Positions 1 to 8,819 of a stretch of DNA of 64,000 nucleotides are shown one piece after another (position 1 is the stretch's first letter; each line of letters begins with the position of its first letter). The notes below the pieces were generated by a model. It ran no database searches and was not told the DNA's origin. It saw nothing but the letters and a program-made list of their open reading frames with translations. The position numbers and the translations under genes were made by a program. Origin of the DNA: Terriglobia bacterium (GTDB lineage: Bacteria; Acidobacteriota; Terriglobia; Terriglobales; Acidobacteriaceae); the NCBI GenBank assembly GCA_020072845.1, contig JAIQGF010000008.1, positions 1 through 64,000 of the forward strand. Reading direction: 5' to 3'.

Positions 1-45
1 CGCCCGTCGCGTCTTCTTCGTGTACCGCTCAAAGCCCGTCATCAT
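1..45 (-). CDS. IS5-like transposase, N-terminal fragment cut by the window edge
   Basis: The first 15 codons are visible, reading MMTGFERYTKKTRRA from the minus strand. The motif ERYTKKTRR at the extreme N-terminus is typical of IS5-family DDE transposases, which catalyse cut-and-paste transposition. A GAGGAC Shine-Dalgarno-like stretch lies about 7 nt upstream of the first ATG. The rest of the gene lies outside the window, so whether the element is intact is unknown. Family assignment rests on a very short peptide plus the nearby putative terminal repeat. Confidence 0.55.
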   Translation of the reverse strand, partial: MMTGFERYTKKTRRA

Positions 46-135
46 CGCCAGTGTCCTCTGTTGTTTGTCAGAATTCATCTGGCTGCACTTTAGCTACAAT
101 GCCTGTGGAAAGTGGAGAGCTTAATCAGAGTCTCC
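1..135 (-). mobile_element. End of an IS5-group insertion sequence
   Basis: About 90 bp separate the transposase start from a putative element terminus. The terminus reads GGAGACTCTGATTAAG on the minus strand (120-135), resembling IS5-group terminal inverted repeats. The next four bases, TTAG (136-139), fit the YTAR target duplicated by IS5-type elements. The other end and second target copy are outside the window, so the boundary is inferred. Confidence 0.5.
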
Positions 136-177
136 TTAGGTTTTGGGTCTTAGGATTCAGGCTTCCGTGCTCGAGTC

Positions 178-255
178 CGAAAGCCCGACGCCCAACGCCT
201 AAAGCCCGAAGCCTAAAGCCCGAAGCCCGACGCCCGAAGCCCGAAGCCTGAAGCC
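178..255. repeat. Short tandem word repeat (AAGCCCGA/AAGCCTA type)
   Basis: About nine imperfect copies of an 8-10 bp word built on AAGCCCGA, AAGCCTA or ACGCCC run directly into the stop codon of the following minus-strand regulator gene. No hairpin or coding role is apparent. Similar word-type microrepeats occur in other intergenic regions of this window. Confidence 0.8.
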
Positions 256-1658
256 TATTTCGCTACCGTCTCAACCTTCTCCTCTTCCTGCTCCTTTTTC
301 AGCCGGCGCAAAATTGAAGTGGGATGGATTCCCAGGATTCGCGCCGCCTGCGCCTTGTTGTTTCCTGTCAGCGTGAGCACCTCGTGGATGTACCGCTCTT
401 CCAGTTCGCGAAGCGTGACCCACTGCTCTCCCGTCGGCGACAGGTCCATGTGCGACGGTTCATGCGCCTGTTCCGGCTCGGTGTAATCGCGGATCTCCTC
501 CGGTAAGTATCCGGCGTCAATTTCGCCCTCCGGCGCCAGGATCATCGTCCGCTCGATCACGTTCTTCAGCTCGCGGATATTCCCCGGCCACGGATGGTGC
601 ATCAGACACTCCGCCGCCGCGGGCGTGAACCCGGTAAAGTTTTTCTTCATTTCCTTGTTGAAGCGCTCCACTAGGCTGACCGCCAGCGGCAGGATGTCCT
701 CCTTGCGCTCGCGCAGCGGCGGCAGCGTGATCGGCAGCACGTTGAGCCGGTAGAACAGGTCTTCGCGGAACCGCCCGCGCGCCACGCCTTCTTTCAGATC
801 GCTGTTGGTGGCCGCGATGATGCGCACGTCCACTTTGATCGGCCGTGTGCCGCCCAGCCGCATGAACGTGCCTTCCTCGAGCACGCGCAGGATTTTGGCC
901 TGCACGCTGGCCGACATGTTCCCGATCTCGTCGAGGAACACGGTCCCGCCCTGCGCCCGCTCCAGCAGACCTTCCTTGCGCCGGCGCGCGTCGGTAAATG
1001 CGCCGGGCTCGTAGCCGAACAACTCGCTTTCCAGCAGCGTATCGGGCATGGCCGCGCAATTCAGTTCCAGCAGCGGCATCTGCGCGCGCGGACTGTTGTA
1101 GTGCAGCGCTTTGGCCAGCACGCCCTTGCCGGTGCCGCTTTCGCCGAGAATCAGGATGGTGGTGTGCTCCGACTGCGCCGCTTTTTCGCATACCTCCAGC
1201 AGTTGGCGCATTTCGGGATTACTGGTCTTCACCCATCCAAAGTCGTACCGGCCCTTGGCGGTTTCCACCGTCTCGCGCACGCGCACCCGCAGTGCCAGCA
1301 TCTCCAACGCGCGCCGGATGGTGTTTACCATGTCGGCCAGGTGGAAGGGCTTGCTGAGGTAATCGTGCGCGCCCAGTTTCATCGCCTCCACGGCCCGGTC
1401 GATCATGTGGTGGGCGCTCATCATCACCACGATGGACGCTGGGCTCTGGCGCTTGATTTGCCGCAGCACCTCGATGCCGTCAATTCCCGGCAACACCACG
1501 TCCAGCATGCAGAGGTCGGGATGTTCGCGCGCGAAGATTTCCAGCGCTTCCTCGCCGGTAGTGGCGAGAAAGACCTCGAAGCCCTCGTCGCGCAGCGCGC
1601 GCGAAATGGTGCGCAGCGTCAGTGCTTCATCGTCCACAACTAGAATCGAATACGCCAT
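255..1658 (-). CDS. Sigma-54-dependent response regulator (NtrC family)
   Basis: 467-residue transcription activator. An N-terminal receiver domain (about 1-120) has the acidic pocket DDE at 9-11 and phosphoacceptor Asp53 (LDVVLPG). A central AAA+ domain follows, with Walker A GESGTGKG. A C-terminal Fis-type HTH ends the protein (KAQAARILGIHPTSILRRL). The sigma-54-contacting loop reads GAFTDA instead of the usual GAFTGA. I chose the ATG at 1658 because MAYSILVVDDE is the normal family N-terminus; the frame opens ten codons earlier. The gene lies 54 bp downstream of a histidine kinase on the same strand, its likely cognate sensor. Target promoters are not identifiable here. Confidence 0.93.
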   Translation of the reverse strand: MAYSILVVDDEALTLRTISRALRDEGFEVFLATTGEEALEIFAREHPDLCMLDVVLPGIDGIEVLRQIKRQSPASIVVMMSAHHMIDRAVEAMKLGAHDYLSKPFHLADMVNTIRRALEMLALRVRVRETVETAKGRYDFGWVKTSNPEMRQLLEVCEKAAQSEHTTILILGESGTGKGVLAKALHYNSPRAQMPLLELNCAAMPDTLLESELFGYEPGAFTDARRRKEGLLERAQGGTVFLDEIGNMSASVQAKILRVLEEGTFMRLGGTRPIKVDVRIIAATNSDLKEGVARGRFREDLFYRLNVLPITLPPLRERKEDILPLAVSLVERFNKEMKKNFTGFTPAAAECLMHHPWPGNIRELKNVIERTMILAPEGEIDAGYLPEEIRDYTEPEQAHEPSHMDLSPTGEQWVTLRELEERYIHEVLTLTGNNKAQAARILGIHPTSILRRLKKEQEEEKVETVAK

Positions 1659-1712
1659 TTTGAATTCCTGTCCAATTACGCCCTTCAATTACCCAATTCT
1701 GCAATTCCGCAA

Positions 1713-2816
1713 TCACCCGATCACCAGATCGTCCGATGTCGCCGGTTCCGCCTGGCTTTCGATTTTTTCCTGGCGGATCGGCAGCACGATCCGCACCGTT
1801 GTGCCCCGGTCCGGGATGCTTTCCACCTTGATATCGCCGCCGTGGCTGCGGGCGTAGGCGTGGCTGATGCTCAACCCGAGCCCGGTGCCTTTGCCGCGCT
1901 TGGTGGTAAAGAACGGCTCCAGCACGTGCGGCAGAATGTCGGCGGGAATACCGCTGCCGGTGTCGGCCACCGAAATCTCCACGTTGTCCGTGAACTTGAT
2001 CTTGTGCGCCTCGATGGTGATGCTGCCGCCTTGTTCCGGCATCGCTTGCGCTGCATTCAGCAGGAGGTTCATCAGGATCTGCGAGAGTTGGTTGCCGTCG
2101 GCGGTGATCGCCGGCAGATCGTGCGCGATCCGCGTTTCCAGCTTGATTCCGCGGAACATCGGCTGATGGCGCAGAAACGCCAGCGTATCTTCCACCAGCC
2201 GGCCGACATGAATCTTGGCCAGTTGCAGCGGGCCGGGTCGCGCGTAATTGATCAGGCCGCGGATGGTCGAAGAAATGCGCTTGGTGCCGGCGATGCACTG
2301 CTCGACCTCCTCGCGCTTTTCCGGATCACTGGTTGCCTTCCACTCCAGCTCCAGGTGCGACAAGATCCCGAGCAGGGGATTGTTGATTTCGTGCGCCGCG
2401 CCCAGGGCCAGTTGCGCCAGCGCCGCGTATTTCTCGTAGGCCGCGAGCTGCGCTTCGAATTGCATTTTGTCGTTCGCCAGGTTGCGCTCCGCGAGGATTC
2501 GATTCACCAGCTCCTGCTGCGCCAGGTCGCGCTCATGCTCGCGGTATTCGACCAGCTCCCGCAGGTGCGCGATTTCCGCCCATGCTTCCTTCTTTTTTTC
2601 CAGGCGGTGCTGGGCGGCGGCCAGCGCCACTCCCAGGGCGATGACGATGGAAGGCACGGTCCAGAGATAGAGATGGGGCAAATCCAACCAATCGGGCGGG
2701 ACCAGGAGGTAGAACAGGCCGAGCACCACCACCGCCAGCACAGCCGCAATCGTGAGCATCTCCAGGCGCACGCGTGCGTCGGAGCGGACCTCGCGTGCTG
2801 GGCCGCTTTCGGGCAT
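1713..2816 (-). CDS. Membrane-bound sensor histidine kinase
   Basis: 367 residues. Two closely spaced membrane segments (about 20-39 and 49-68) leave almost no periplasmic loop, so sensing is probably intramembrane or cytoplasmic. A predicted coiled coil (about 70-125) leads to the HisKA domain with phosphorylatable His142 in AAHEINNPLLG. An HATPase_c domain follows, with N-box NLLLNAAQA, G1 DTGSGIP and G2 GKGTGLGL. It should autophosphorylate and transfer phosphate to the adjacent sigma-54 regulator (255-1658). The last residues (DDLVIG) are encoded within a dispersed repeat that also forms the spacer to the next gene. The start is the only ATG giving both membrane segments. Confidence 0.92.
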   Translation of the reverse strand: MPESGPAREVRSDARVRLEMLTIAAVLAVVVLGLFYLLVPPDWLDLPHLYLWTVPSIVIALGVALAAAQHRLEKKKEAWAEIAHLRELVEYREHERDLAQQELVNRILAERNLANDKMQFEAQLAAYEKYAALAQLALGAAHEINNPLLGILSHLELEWKATSDPEKREEVEQCIAGTKRISSTIRGLINYARPGPLQLAKIHVGRLVEDTLAFLRHQPMFRGIKLETRIAHDLPAITADGNQLSQILMNLLLNAAQAMPEQGGSITIEAHKIKFTDNVEISVADTGSGIPADILPHVLEPFFTTKRGKGTGLGLSISHAYARSHGGDIKVESIPDRGTTVRIVLPIRQEKIESQAEPATSDDLVIG

Positions 2817-3191
2817 AGACTCTCATCACAACCTTCGCTCCCTACGTCCGGGAATGCTGTGACGCAAGGCACTGGCGGCGGTGATGCGTATCCTGGGTAC
2901 CCCCTCCTCCAACCCCAATCCATTGAATAAAGTGTTTATCGATATATTACTGTCAACTATTTGATAATACATAGCTTACAGTAACGGCATTGAATCGCAA
3001 TTGCCCCCAAAACCACGAGCTAATGTAGGCAGCTCCCCCGGTGCGGCTCGGTGCTGTTTATCGCATTACAGGGAGCGGTAGTTAATAGAGTCTGGTCACA
3101 GATTCGTGTGATAAAGACAAGAGGAGCTGAGCCAGTCGGAGTTACTGGTGATTTCTCGCCAGTTACGGAAGGGTGCGAAATCGTAACGCTA
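2817..3191. other. Intergenic region upstream of the kinase, with an AT-rich promoter-like segment
   Basis: No credible gene. Bases 2926-2990 are strikingly AT-rich for this genome. On the minus strand they contain TTGACA (2956-2951) followed after 19 bp by TTTATT (2931-2926), a weak sigma-70-like match that could drive the kinase/regulator pair. Nothing else is recognised up to the RDD gene stop codon. Confidence 0.35.
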
Positions 3192-3848
3192 CTAACCCCA
3201 GTTCTGGATGTGCGCGAGGAATCCGAGTAACACAAAGACTGCATCCACCACGGCAGCCACAATCGCCACGGCGACAAATCTGCCCAGACCGCGGACGGCG
3301 ACGGCAGGGGTTGCTTTCCGTTTGGCTACGATCGTGTGGAACCACTCATCACCTTTGCGTTGGTCGAGCGGTGAACCCTTCATGGCCATGTAACCGATGA
3401 TGCCGAAAAAGAGCGAGTCTATATAGAAAGCAAAAGATCTGCCCAACGCACTCCGAAAACGGCAGGGTTGACCGTCCTCACCAAGCACCACCAGCCCCAT
3501 TATCAACTTGCCCAAGGTAGAGCCGTACCCTCCTTCGCAGACCGTGTGGTACATCGCACTACCGAGGATCGAGAGCACCAGCGCAATAATCGATCTTTGT
3601 CGCAAGCTCGCTACTGCATTCTGAACCGCAATCTGGTTGCCGCCGGCGGCAATTAAAAGGAACAAGCCGAAGACAAATCCTGAAACGAGGGCAATGAGCC
3701 AGTGAACGCCAATGTCGATCAAACGAGCAGCGGTACGGATGCCGAAGCCCGCAGTCGTTGGCAAGCTGGGATGTTCCGCACCATAGCCACCGAACGAGAA
3801 TGTCAGCTCTGAGGACGCGGGTGCTTCCGAGCTGCCGTCAGCGCTCAT
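3192..3848 (-). CDS. RDD family membrane protein
   Basis: 218 residues. The RDD signature appears as RTAARLIDIGVHW, with the Arg and Asp pair at the start of the first membrane helix. About four hydrophobic segments follow, and the second conserved block includes TLGKLIMGLVV. RDD proteins are poorly characterised inner-membrane proteins, some implicated in ion or small-molecule transport. The N-terminal 40 residues are polar and probably cytoplasmic. Base composition is less G+C-rich than its neighbours, which may indicate later acquisition. It is monocistronic by spacing, and its role here is unknown. Confidence 0.8.
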   Translation of the reverse strand: MSADGSSEAPASSELTFSFGGYGAEHPSLPTTAGFGIRTAARLIDIGVHWLIALVSGFVFGLFLLIAAGGNQIAVQNAVASLRQRSIIALVLSILGSAMYHTVCEGGYGSTLGKLIMGLVVLGEDGQPCRFRSALGRSFAFYIDSLFFGIIGYMAMKGSPLDQRKGDEWFHTIVAKRKATPAVAVRGLGRFVAVAIVAAVVDAVFVLLGFLAHIQNWG

Positions 3849-3930
3849 GGCGCCCGATTATCGTCTAATCCTTGCCCAGCGGCAAACAAACTGTTGATAA
3901 CAGCCCTTCTCACCAGTTACAAAGCAGACC

Positions 3931-4494
3931 CTAGAACCAGCTTACGCGCGCCTTTTTCTGCCGCGGCAACAACGGAGAGCTTCGCTCGCTGCATGAGGGG
4001 CACAACCCGCTCTCTTTGAGATCAATCCACTCCACCGCGTGCGAGGCCGCCATGGCGCAGCGGTAGTCGTCGCAATGACGCAGGTCGAGCGTGTGTCCCA
4101 ACTCGTGGACCGCTTCCTTGAGCAGCCGTTCGCCGTGAAGGTTGTGGTCCGGAGCAAGGCCGTAGAACTCCTGCCGCAGGCGATGCGTCGAGACCACGGC
4201 GGCCGGGCCGGCCATCTGCGCCTCCCCAAAAACGAAGGTCAAAATCGGGATATAGAGATCGTGACTGGTAATGCCCAGCAGACGCCAGCACTCCGGCCCA
4301 AGGTAACCGTGCATGCGCGCCAGGAGTTCCGTGGAGTGGTACTGCTGGCGTTCGGCGTGGTAGGCAAACTGCGGATCGAGCGCCGGCAGAACGATATCCC
4401 AGGCAACGTGAAAATGCTGCGCCAGCGGCGGGCCCAGTTGTTCGAGCGCCCGCAGATCGACATCCCCGATCGGCAGCAACTGCAGCAGCTTCAT
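3931..4494 (-). CDS. amzA: Archaemetzincin family zinc metalloprotease
   Basis: 187 residues, the normal size of prokaryotic archaemetzincins. The catalytic and structural zinc motif spans 130-168: HELGH (130-134), third His at 140, then Cys141, Cys146, Met148 of the met-turn and CPSC at 165-168. This matches HExxHxxGxxHCx4CxM...CxxC except that the usual Gly at position 137 is Asp. Zinc-dependent peptidase activity is expected but substrates of bacterial members are unknown. The start codon overlaps the stop of the upstream sigma-54 regulator by 4 bp (ATGA), so it is translationally coupled as the last gene of the redox-sensing operon. Confidence 0.9.
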   Translation of the reverse strand: MKLLQLLPIGDVDLRALEQLGPPLAQHFHVAWDIVLPALDPQFAYHAERQQYHSTELLARMHGYLGPECWRLLGITSHDLYIPILTFVFGEAQMAGPAAVVSTHRLRQEFYGLAPDHNLHGERLLKEAVHELGHTLDLRHCDDYRCAMAASHAVEWIDLKESGLCPSCSERSSPLLPRQKKARVSWF

Positions 4495-5864
4495 TTTTCC
4501 GCGCCGGCCGTGGCCGCCGCCCCGTTTCTGCTCCAGCCGTACTTCTTCAGCTTGTTGTGCAGGGTGACCCGGTCAATGTCGAGCACCTCGGCGGCGCGCG
4601 TCTGGTTGCCGCCGCATTCCTCCAGCACGTGCAGGATATGGGCCTTCTCCATGTCGTCCAGCGTCTTGCTTTCCGCGCCATTGGCGGCGCGCGGCTTGAG
4701 AATGAAGTCCTGCTCGCGCAACTCCGGCTCCTGCGCCACCACCATCGCGCGCTCCACCGCGTTCTCCAGTTCGCGGACGTTGCCCGGCCAGGCGTACTGC
4801 TGCAATTGGTACATGGCCGCCGGCGCGACGCGCGTGATGCGCTTGTTCATCGCCAGCGAGAATTTCTGCACGAAATGCTCGACCAGCAGCGGGATATCGT
4901 CCTTCCGCTCACGCAGCGGCGGAATTTCGATGCGGAACACGTTGAGCCGGTAGAACAGGTCGGGGCGGAATTTTCCTTCCTCGATCAACAGCTCAAGGTC
5001 CTTGTTGGTGGCGGCGACGCAGCGGAAATCCACCTTGATGGGCTGGTTGCCGCCAACGCGTACGATCTCGCGCTCTTGCAGGACGCGCAGCAGGTCGGTT
5101 TGGGTCTTCAGGCTGATGTCGCCGATCTCGTCCAGGAACACGGTGCCGCCCTCGGCGATCTCGAACTTGCCCTTCTTGCGGTACTGCGCGCCGGTGAATG
5201 CGCCCTTCTCGTGTCCGAACAACTCGCTCTCCAGCAGGGTTTCGGTGAGCGCGCCGCAGTGGATCGCGACCAGCGGCTGATATTTGCGCGGGCTGCCCCC
5301 GTGGATGGCGCGTGCCACGATCTCTTTCCCGGTCCCGCTTTCGCCGGTGATCAACACCGTGGCGTCGGTGGGGGCGACGGTCTCGATGGCATTGAAGACC
5401 TTTTGCATCGCCTGGCTTTGTCCCACCAGGTCGGGCGGGCGCTGCACTTCGGCGACGGTCTCGCGCAGGCGCACATTTTCCTGCTGCGTTTTGCGATGGG
5501 CCAGCGCTTTCTGGATCTGGTGCGCAATGTCGTCGGGATCGAGTGGCTTGGTGACGTAGTCGTAGGCGCCGTTTTTCAGCGCGGCCACCGCGGTTTCCAC
5601 CGAGGCGTACCCGGTCATGATAATGACGATCATTTCCGGATCAATCTCGTGCATGCGCCGTTGCAGCTCGATGCCGTCGGTGCCGCGCATCTTGATGTCC
5701 ACCAGCGCCAGGTCCCAGCGGCCCTCCGCCATGCGCGCCAGCGCGTCCTGCGCGTTCTCCGCCGTGCCCATGTCGTAGCCCTCTTCGCGGAACCACTTGC
5801 CCAGCGAGTCGCGCACGCTGAGCTCGTCGTCCACGATCAGGAGTCTGCCTTTGCTTGCTTCCAA
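4491..5864 (-). CDS. Sigma-54-dependent response regulator (NtrC family)
   Basis: 457 residues: receiver domain with DDE at 12-14 and phosphoacceptor Asp56 (LVDIKMRG), AAA+ domain with Walker A GESGTGKE and an intact GAFTGA loop, and a Fis-type HTH at the C-terminus (NQTRAAEVLDIDRVTLHNKL). It should activate sigma-54 promoters when phosphorylated by the heme-binding kinase encoded 26 bp upstream. The downstream archaemetzincin gene overlaps its stop codon. It differs from the first regulator in the window in keeping the canonical sigma-54 contact loop. Confidence 0.94.
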   Translation of the reverse strand: MEASKGRLLIVDDELSVRDSLGKWFREEGYDMGTAENAQDALARMAEGRWDLALVDIKMRGTDGIELQRRMHEIDPEMIVIIMTGYASVETAVAALKNGAYDYVTKPLDPDDIAHQIQKALAHRKTQQENVRLRETVAEVQRPPDLVGQSQAMQKVFNAIETVAPTDATVLITGESGTGKEIVARAIHGGSPRKYQPLVAIHCGALTETLLESELFGHEKGAFTGAQYRKKGKFEIAEGGTVFLDEIGDISLKTQTDLLRVLQEREIVRVGGNQPIKVDFRCVAATNKDLELLIEEGKFRPDLFYRLNVFRIEIPPLRERKDDIPLLVEHFVQKFSLAMNKRITRVAPAAMYQLQQYAWPGNVRELENAVERAMVVAQEPELREQDFILKPRAANGAESKTLDDMEKAHILHVLEECGGNQTRAAEVLDIDRVTLHNKLKKYGWSRNGAAATAGAEK

Positions 5865-5890
5865 AATGTCACCTCTTCAGCGGCGGGCTC

Positions 5891-7645
5891 CTAACTGCCC
5901 GCCTTGTTCGCCGCACCCGCCTCGATGGGCGTGGCCTGTCCGCCGACCGCGTCCACCGGCAGGAAGATGTAGAACGTCGTGCCGCGCCCGGGCTGCGATT
6001 CCACTTCAATCACGCCGCCGTGGCGTTCGACGATGGTCTTGCTGATTGCCAGCCCGAGCCCGACGCCCTTGCCGGTTTCCTTGGTCGTCAGGAAAGGCTC
6101 GAACAAGCGCGGCAGCAGGTCGGGCGGAATGCCCACGCCGTCATCGCGCACCTGGATTTCGATTTGCCGGCTCTGGGGCAGGGAACGCGTGCGCACCATC
6201 AGGTTGCCGCCGCGCGGCATGGCGTCAATGGCGTTCATCACCAGCGCCAGCAGCACCTGCTCCACCTGCGCCGGATCGCAATGCAGCACGGGCAGGTCCG
6301 TCGCGGTCTCCACCTGTAACTGCACGTTGCCGAGGTCAAGATGGTGTTGCACCAGCCGGATGCAGCGGTCCACGACCTGGTTGACGTCGGCCCACTCCAG
6401 GTTCATGGGCGCGCTACGCGAAAACATCAGCAGGTTCTTCACCAGGTCGCCGCAGCGCTTGCTCTCCGATTCCACCAGATCGAGGCACTCGCGAATTTCA
6501 ACGCGTTTCTGCTCGTTGCCTTCGACTTTCTCCACCCATTTCTTGAGCAGCTTGGCGTAGGTGAGAATTCCCGATAGCGGGTTGTTGATCTCGTGCGCTA
6601 CCACCGCCGCCATCTTGCCGATGGAGGCCATCTTTTCGACGTGCACGACGTGCTCGTGGGCGCGCTTAAGTTCGTTGGTCTTCTCCTCGACGCGCGTCTC
6701 CAGGGTCCGCGCCCAGGAGGTGATCTCCTCGTTCGCCGCGCGCAGTTGCAGGCTCATCACGTTGAAGGAATTGGCCAGGTCGCCAAGCTCGTCCGTGGAC
6801 TCCACCGCAATCTGGTACCCGAGGTCGCCCTTGGCCAGTTCTTCGGTGCCGCGCTTCAGGATCCGCACCGGCCGGTGGACCAGCCGCAGCACGAACACCC
6901 CGGTCAGCACCGAGATAACGATCACCGCCAGCACGGTGTAGATCAGCATCATGCGCGTGCTTTCGGCCAGCCCGGCGTCGGCCTTGGCGAGAGAAACGTT
7001 GGTATCGAGCACGCCAAGAATCTGCTGGCTGGCGGGATGCGCGTGGCAGGCGGCGTTGGAGCAGGCGGGCTCGTTCTCGATCGGATTGATGATGCCGAGC
7101 ACGCGCCCAGAGCCGTTGGCGCGATAGATGCGAAAACGGTCGGGACGGTTCAGCTTGGCCAGGGGTTGCGCCTGTGCGTGACAGCCGTAGCAGGCTTCGG
7201 CGCGTTTATCCACCGAGCGGTTGACCTCGCTGGGGTCGCTGGAGTATTCGATCCGCCCTTCCTTGTCGAAGATGCGTATCTTCACGATCCCCGGCTCGGC
7301 CGCCGTGGTGCTGATGGTGTTGTAGAGCCCCTCGCGATCGTTGTGCAACATGTGATACGAGGTGCTGCGCTTGATGACGTCGCTGACGCGCTCGGCGCTG
7401 GTGAGCGTGGCCGCCTCCAGATGCTGGCGGTGCAGGCGAATGTTGGCGTAGCCCAGGAGCGCGAAGATGACCACCATCGCCGCGAAAATCAGCGCGATCA
7501 GCTTCACGCTCAGGCTGTGGCCGCGCCGCTTCCATGCCTGTTCCGGATCGGGCTCCGGCGGAAGGGGTGCGGACTTTGGGTCCCACCCAATCTTGCCTGC
7601 TGCCTGAAGACGGGTGCCTGCAGCCGGGTTTTCGTCAGTCGGCAT
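5891..7645 (-). CDS. c-type heme-binding sensor histidine kinase with HAMP domain
   Basis: 584 residues. A proline-rich cytoplasmic start precedes TM1 (about 47-67). The periplasmic sensor domain carries two candidate heme c attachment motifs, CYGCH (152-156) and CSNAACH (195-201, Cx4CH). TM2 (about 232-256), a HAMP linker, a coiled coil, HisKA with His351 (VAHEINNPLSG) and an HATPase_c domain (GVGLGLAI) follow. Covalent heme suggests redox or gas sensing in the periplasm. It overlaps the stop of the NrfD-type gene by 11 bp and sits 26 bp before the sigma-54 regulator, so sensor, regulator and redox proteins form one operon. Covalent attachment at the Cx4CH site is less certain than at CxxCH. 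Confidence 0.92.
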   Translation of the reverse strand: MPTDENPAAGTRLQAAGKIGWDPKSAPLPPEPDPEQAWKRRGHSLSVKLIALIFAAMVVIFALLGYANIRLHRQHLEAATLTSAERVSDVIKRSTSYHMLHNDREGLYNTISTTAAEPGIVKIRIFDKEGRIEYSSDPSEVNRSVDKRAEACYGCHAQAQPLAKLNRPDRFRIYRANGSGRVLGIINPIENEPACSNAACHAHPASQQILGVLDTNVSLAKADAGLAESTRMMLIYTVLAVIVISVLTGVFVLRLVHRPVRILKRGTEELAKGDLGYQIAVESTDELGDLANSFNVMSLQLRAANEEITSWARTLETRVEEKTNELKRAHEHVVHVEKMASIGKMAAVVAHEINNPLSGILTYAKLLKKWVEKVEGNEQKRVEIRECLDLVESESKRCGDLVKNLLMFSRSAPMNLEWADVNQVVDRCIRLVQHHLDLGNVQLQVETATDLPVLHCDPAQVEQVLLALVMNAIDAMPRGGNLMVRTRSLPQSRQIEIQVRDDGVGIPPDLLPRLFEPFLTTKETGKGVGLGLAISKTIVERHGGVIEVESQPGRGTTFYIFLPVDAVGGQATPIEAGAANKAGS

Positions 7646-8819
7646 CTTGCATCACCACAACCGGCGCTGCCGCCCTGGGTTTAACAGGCAACGGCTCTGC
7701 CGCATGCTCCTCGGGGAAAATCGGCAGGTACTTTGCCGCCAGTCCAAAGATGGCGAATGCGGCGCCCACCATCGCCGCCGTCACCGCAATTTCCGTCCAC
7801 TTCGGGATGTAGCGCACCCCGGCGGAGGCTTCCATGCCGGTCACCGCCACGTTCAGGCGGTTGGTCACGAAGCCCAGCAGCGTGCTCACCGATGCCAGGT
7901 AGAGCCCGCCCGGCGTTTCGCGCACCTTGCGGAATGAGAGCAGGACGATTGGGATCACCAGCGCCAGCGCCACTTCCAGCAGGAACAGGTTGCGTTCATA
8001 GCCTGCAACCAGCACCTGCTTGAGCACCCCGCGATGGATGAGGTCCTCGACGCGCAGCACCGAGTACACGATCAGCACCACCATCAGTGCGCGCCCCAGG
8101 TCCTTCAGGATATGCAGCTCCAGTTGACGCCCGAAGTGCTTGGCGCTCATGGAAGACTCGAAGATGGTCATTGCCAGGCCCACCGCCACCGCCGACAGGA
8201 AGAAGAAAGCCGGCAGCAGCGGCGTGTACCAGAACGGATGCAGCTTGGTGGGGACGATCAGGTACACCGAGCCGAGCGAGGACTGGTGCAGCGTCGAGAA
8301 GATCACGCCCGCGATCACGATCGGGATCAGCGCCTTGCGGATGTACTTGAGCGGCTTCTGCATGTTGAAGCGCTCCAGCACGATGGGCGAAAACTCCAGC
8401 GCCAGCACCGTGGTGTAGCACATCACGCACCAGCCGACTTCAAACATTACCGAGTGCGGATTCCACATGATCAGCGGGTGCCAGATGTTGTACGGGCGCC
8501 CCAGGTCCACCATCAGCGCCATCGACACCAGCACGTAGCCGAGGAACGCCGTGAGCACAGTCGGTCGCACGATCGGGTGCAGGCGCTTGATGTTGAAAAT
8601 GTGCACCGCGCCCGTGAGCGTGAACCCGCCGGCCGCCAGCATCACGCCGCACAGCACGTCGAAACCAACCCAGATGCCCCAGGGGAACTGGTCGCTCAGG
8701 TTGGTCGAGGGCCCGAGGCCGAGGACAAACCGGTACACCGTGGCGTAGGCGCCGGCGGCAAGCACGAAATACAGCACCAGCTTCCAGAAGCTGAACCACT
8801 TGATATTGGGGAATTTCAT
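7635..8819 (-). CDS. NrfD/PsrC (HybB-like) membrane quinone-interacting subunit
   Basis: 394 residues with about ten hydrophobic membrane helices. The family resemblance includes FPWGIWVGFDVLCGVMLAAGG, WHPLIMWNPHSVMFEVGW and a conserved loop GSVYLIVPTKLHPFWYTPL, typical of HybB. These proteins anchor periplasmic Fe-S partners and exchange electrons with the quinone pool. The true start is the ATG at 8819, which overlaps the stop of the ferredoxin gene by 4 bp; the frame opens 31 codons earlier but that stretch overlaps the ferredoxin. No catalytic molybdopterin or hydrogenase subunit is in the window, so the terminal reaction is unknown. The name nrfD/hybB is not assigned because orthology is unclear. 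Confidence 0.9.
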   Translation of the reverse strand: MKFPNIKWFSFWKLVLYFVLAAGAYATVYRFVLGLGPSTNLSDQFPWGIWVGFDVLCGVMLAAGGFTLTGAVHIFNIKRLHPIVRPTVLTAFLGYVLVSMALMVDLGRPYNIWHPLIMWNPHSVMFEVGWCVMCYTTVLALEFSPIVLERFNMQKPLKYIRKALIPIVIAGVIFSTLHQSSLGSVYLIVPTKLHPFWYTPLLPAFFFLSAVAVGLAMTIFESSMSAKHFGRQLELHILKDLGRALMVVLIVYSVLRVEDLIHRGVLKQVLVAGYERNLFLLEVALALVIPIVLLSFRKVRETPGGLYLASVSTLLGFVTNRLNVAVTGMEASAGVRYIPKWTEIAVTAAMVGAAFAIFGLAAKYLPIFPEEHAAEPLPVKPRAAAPVVVMQDAD

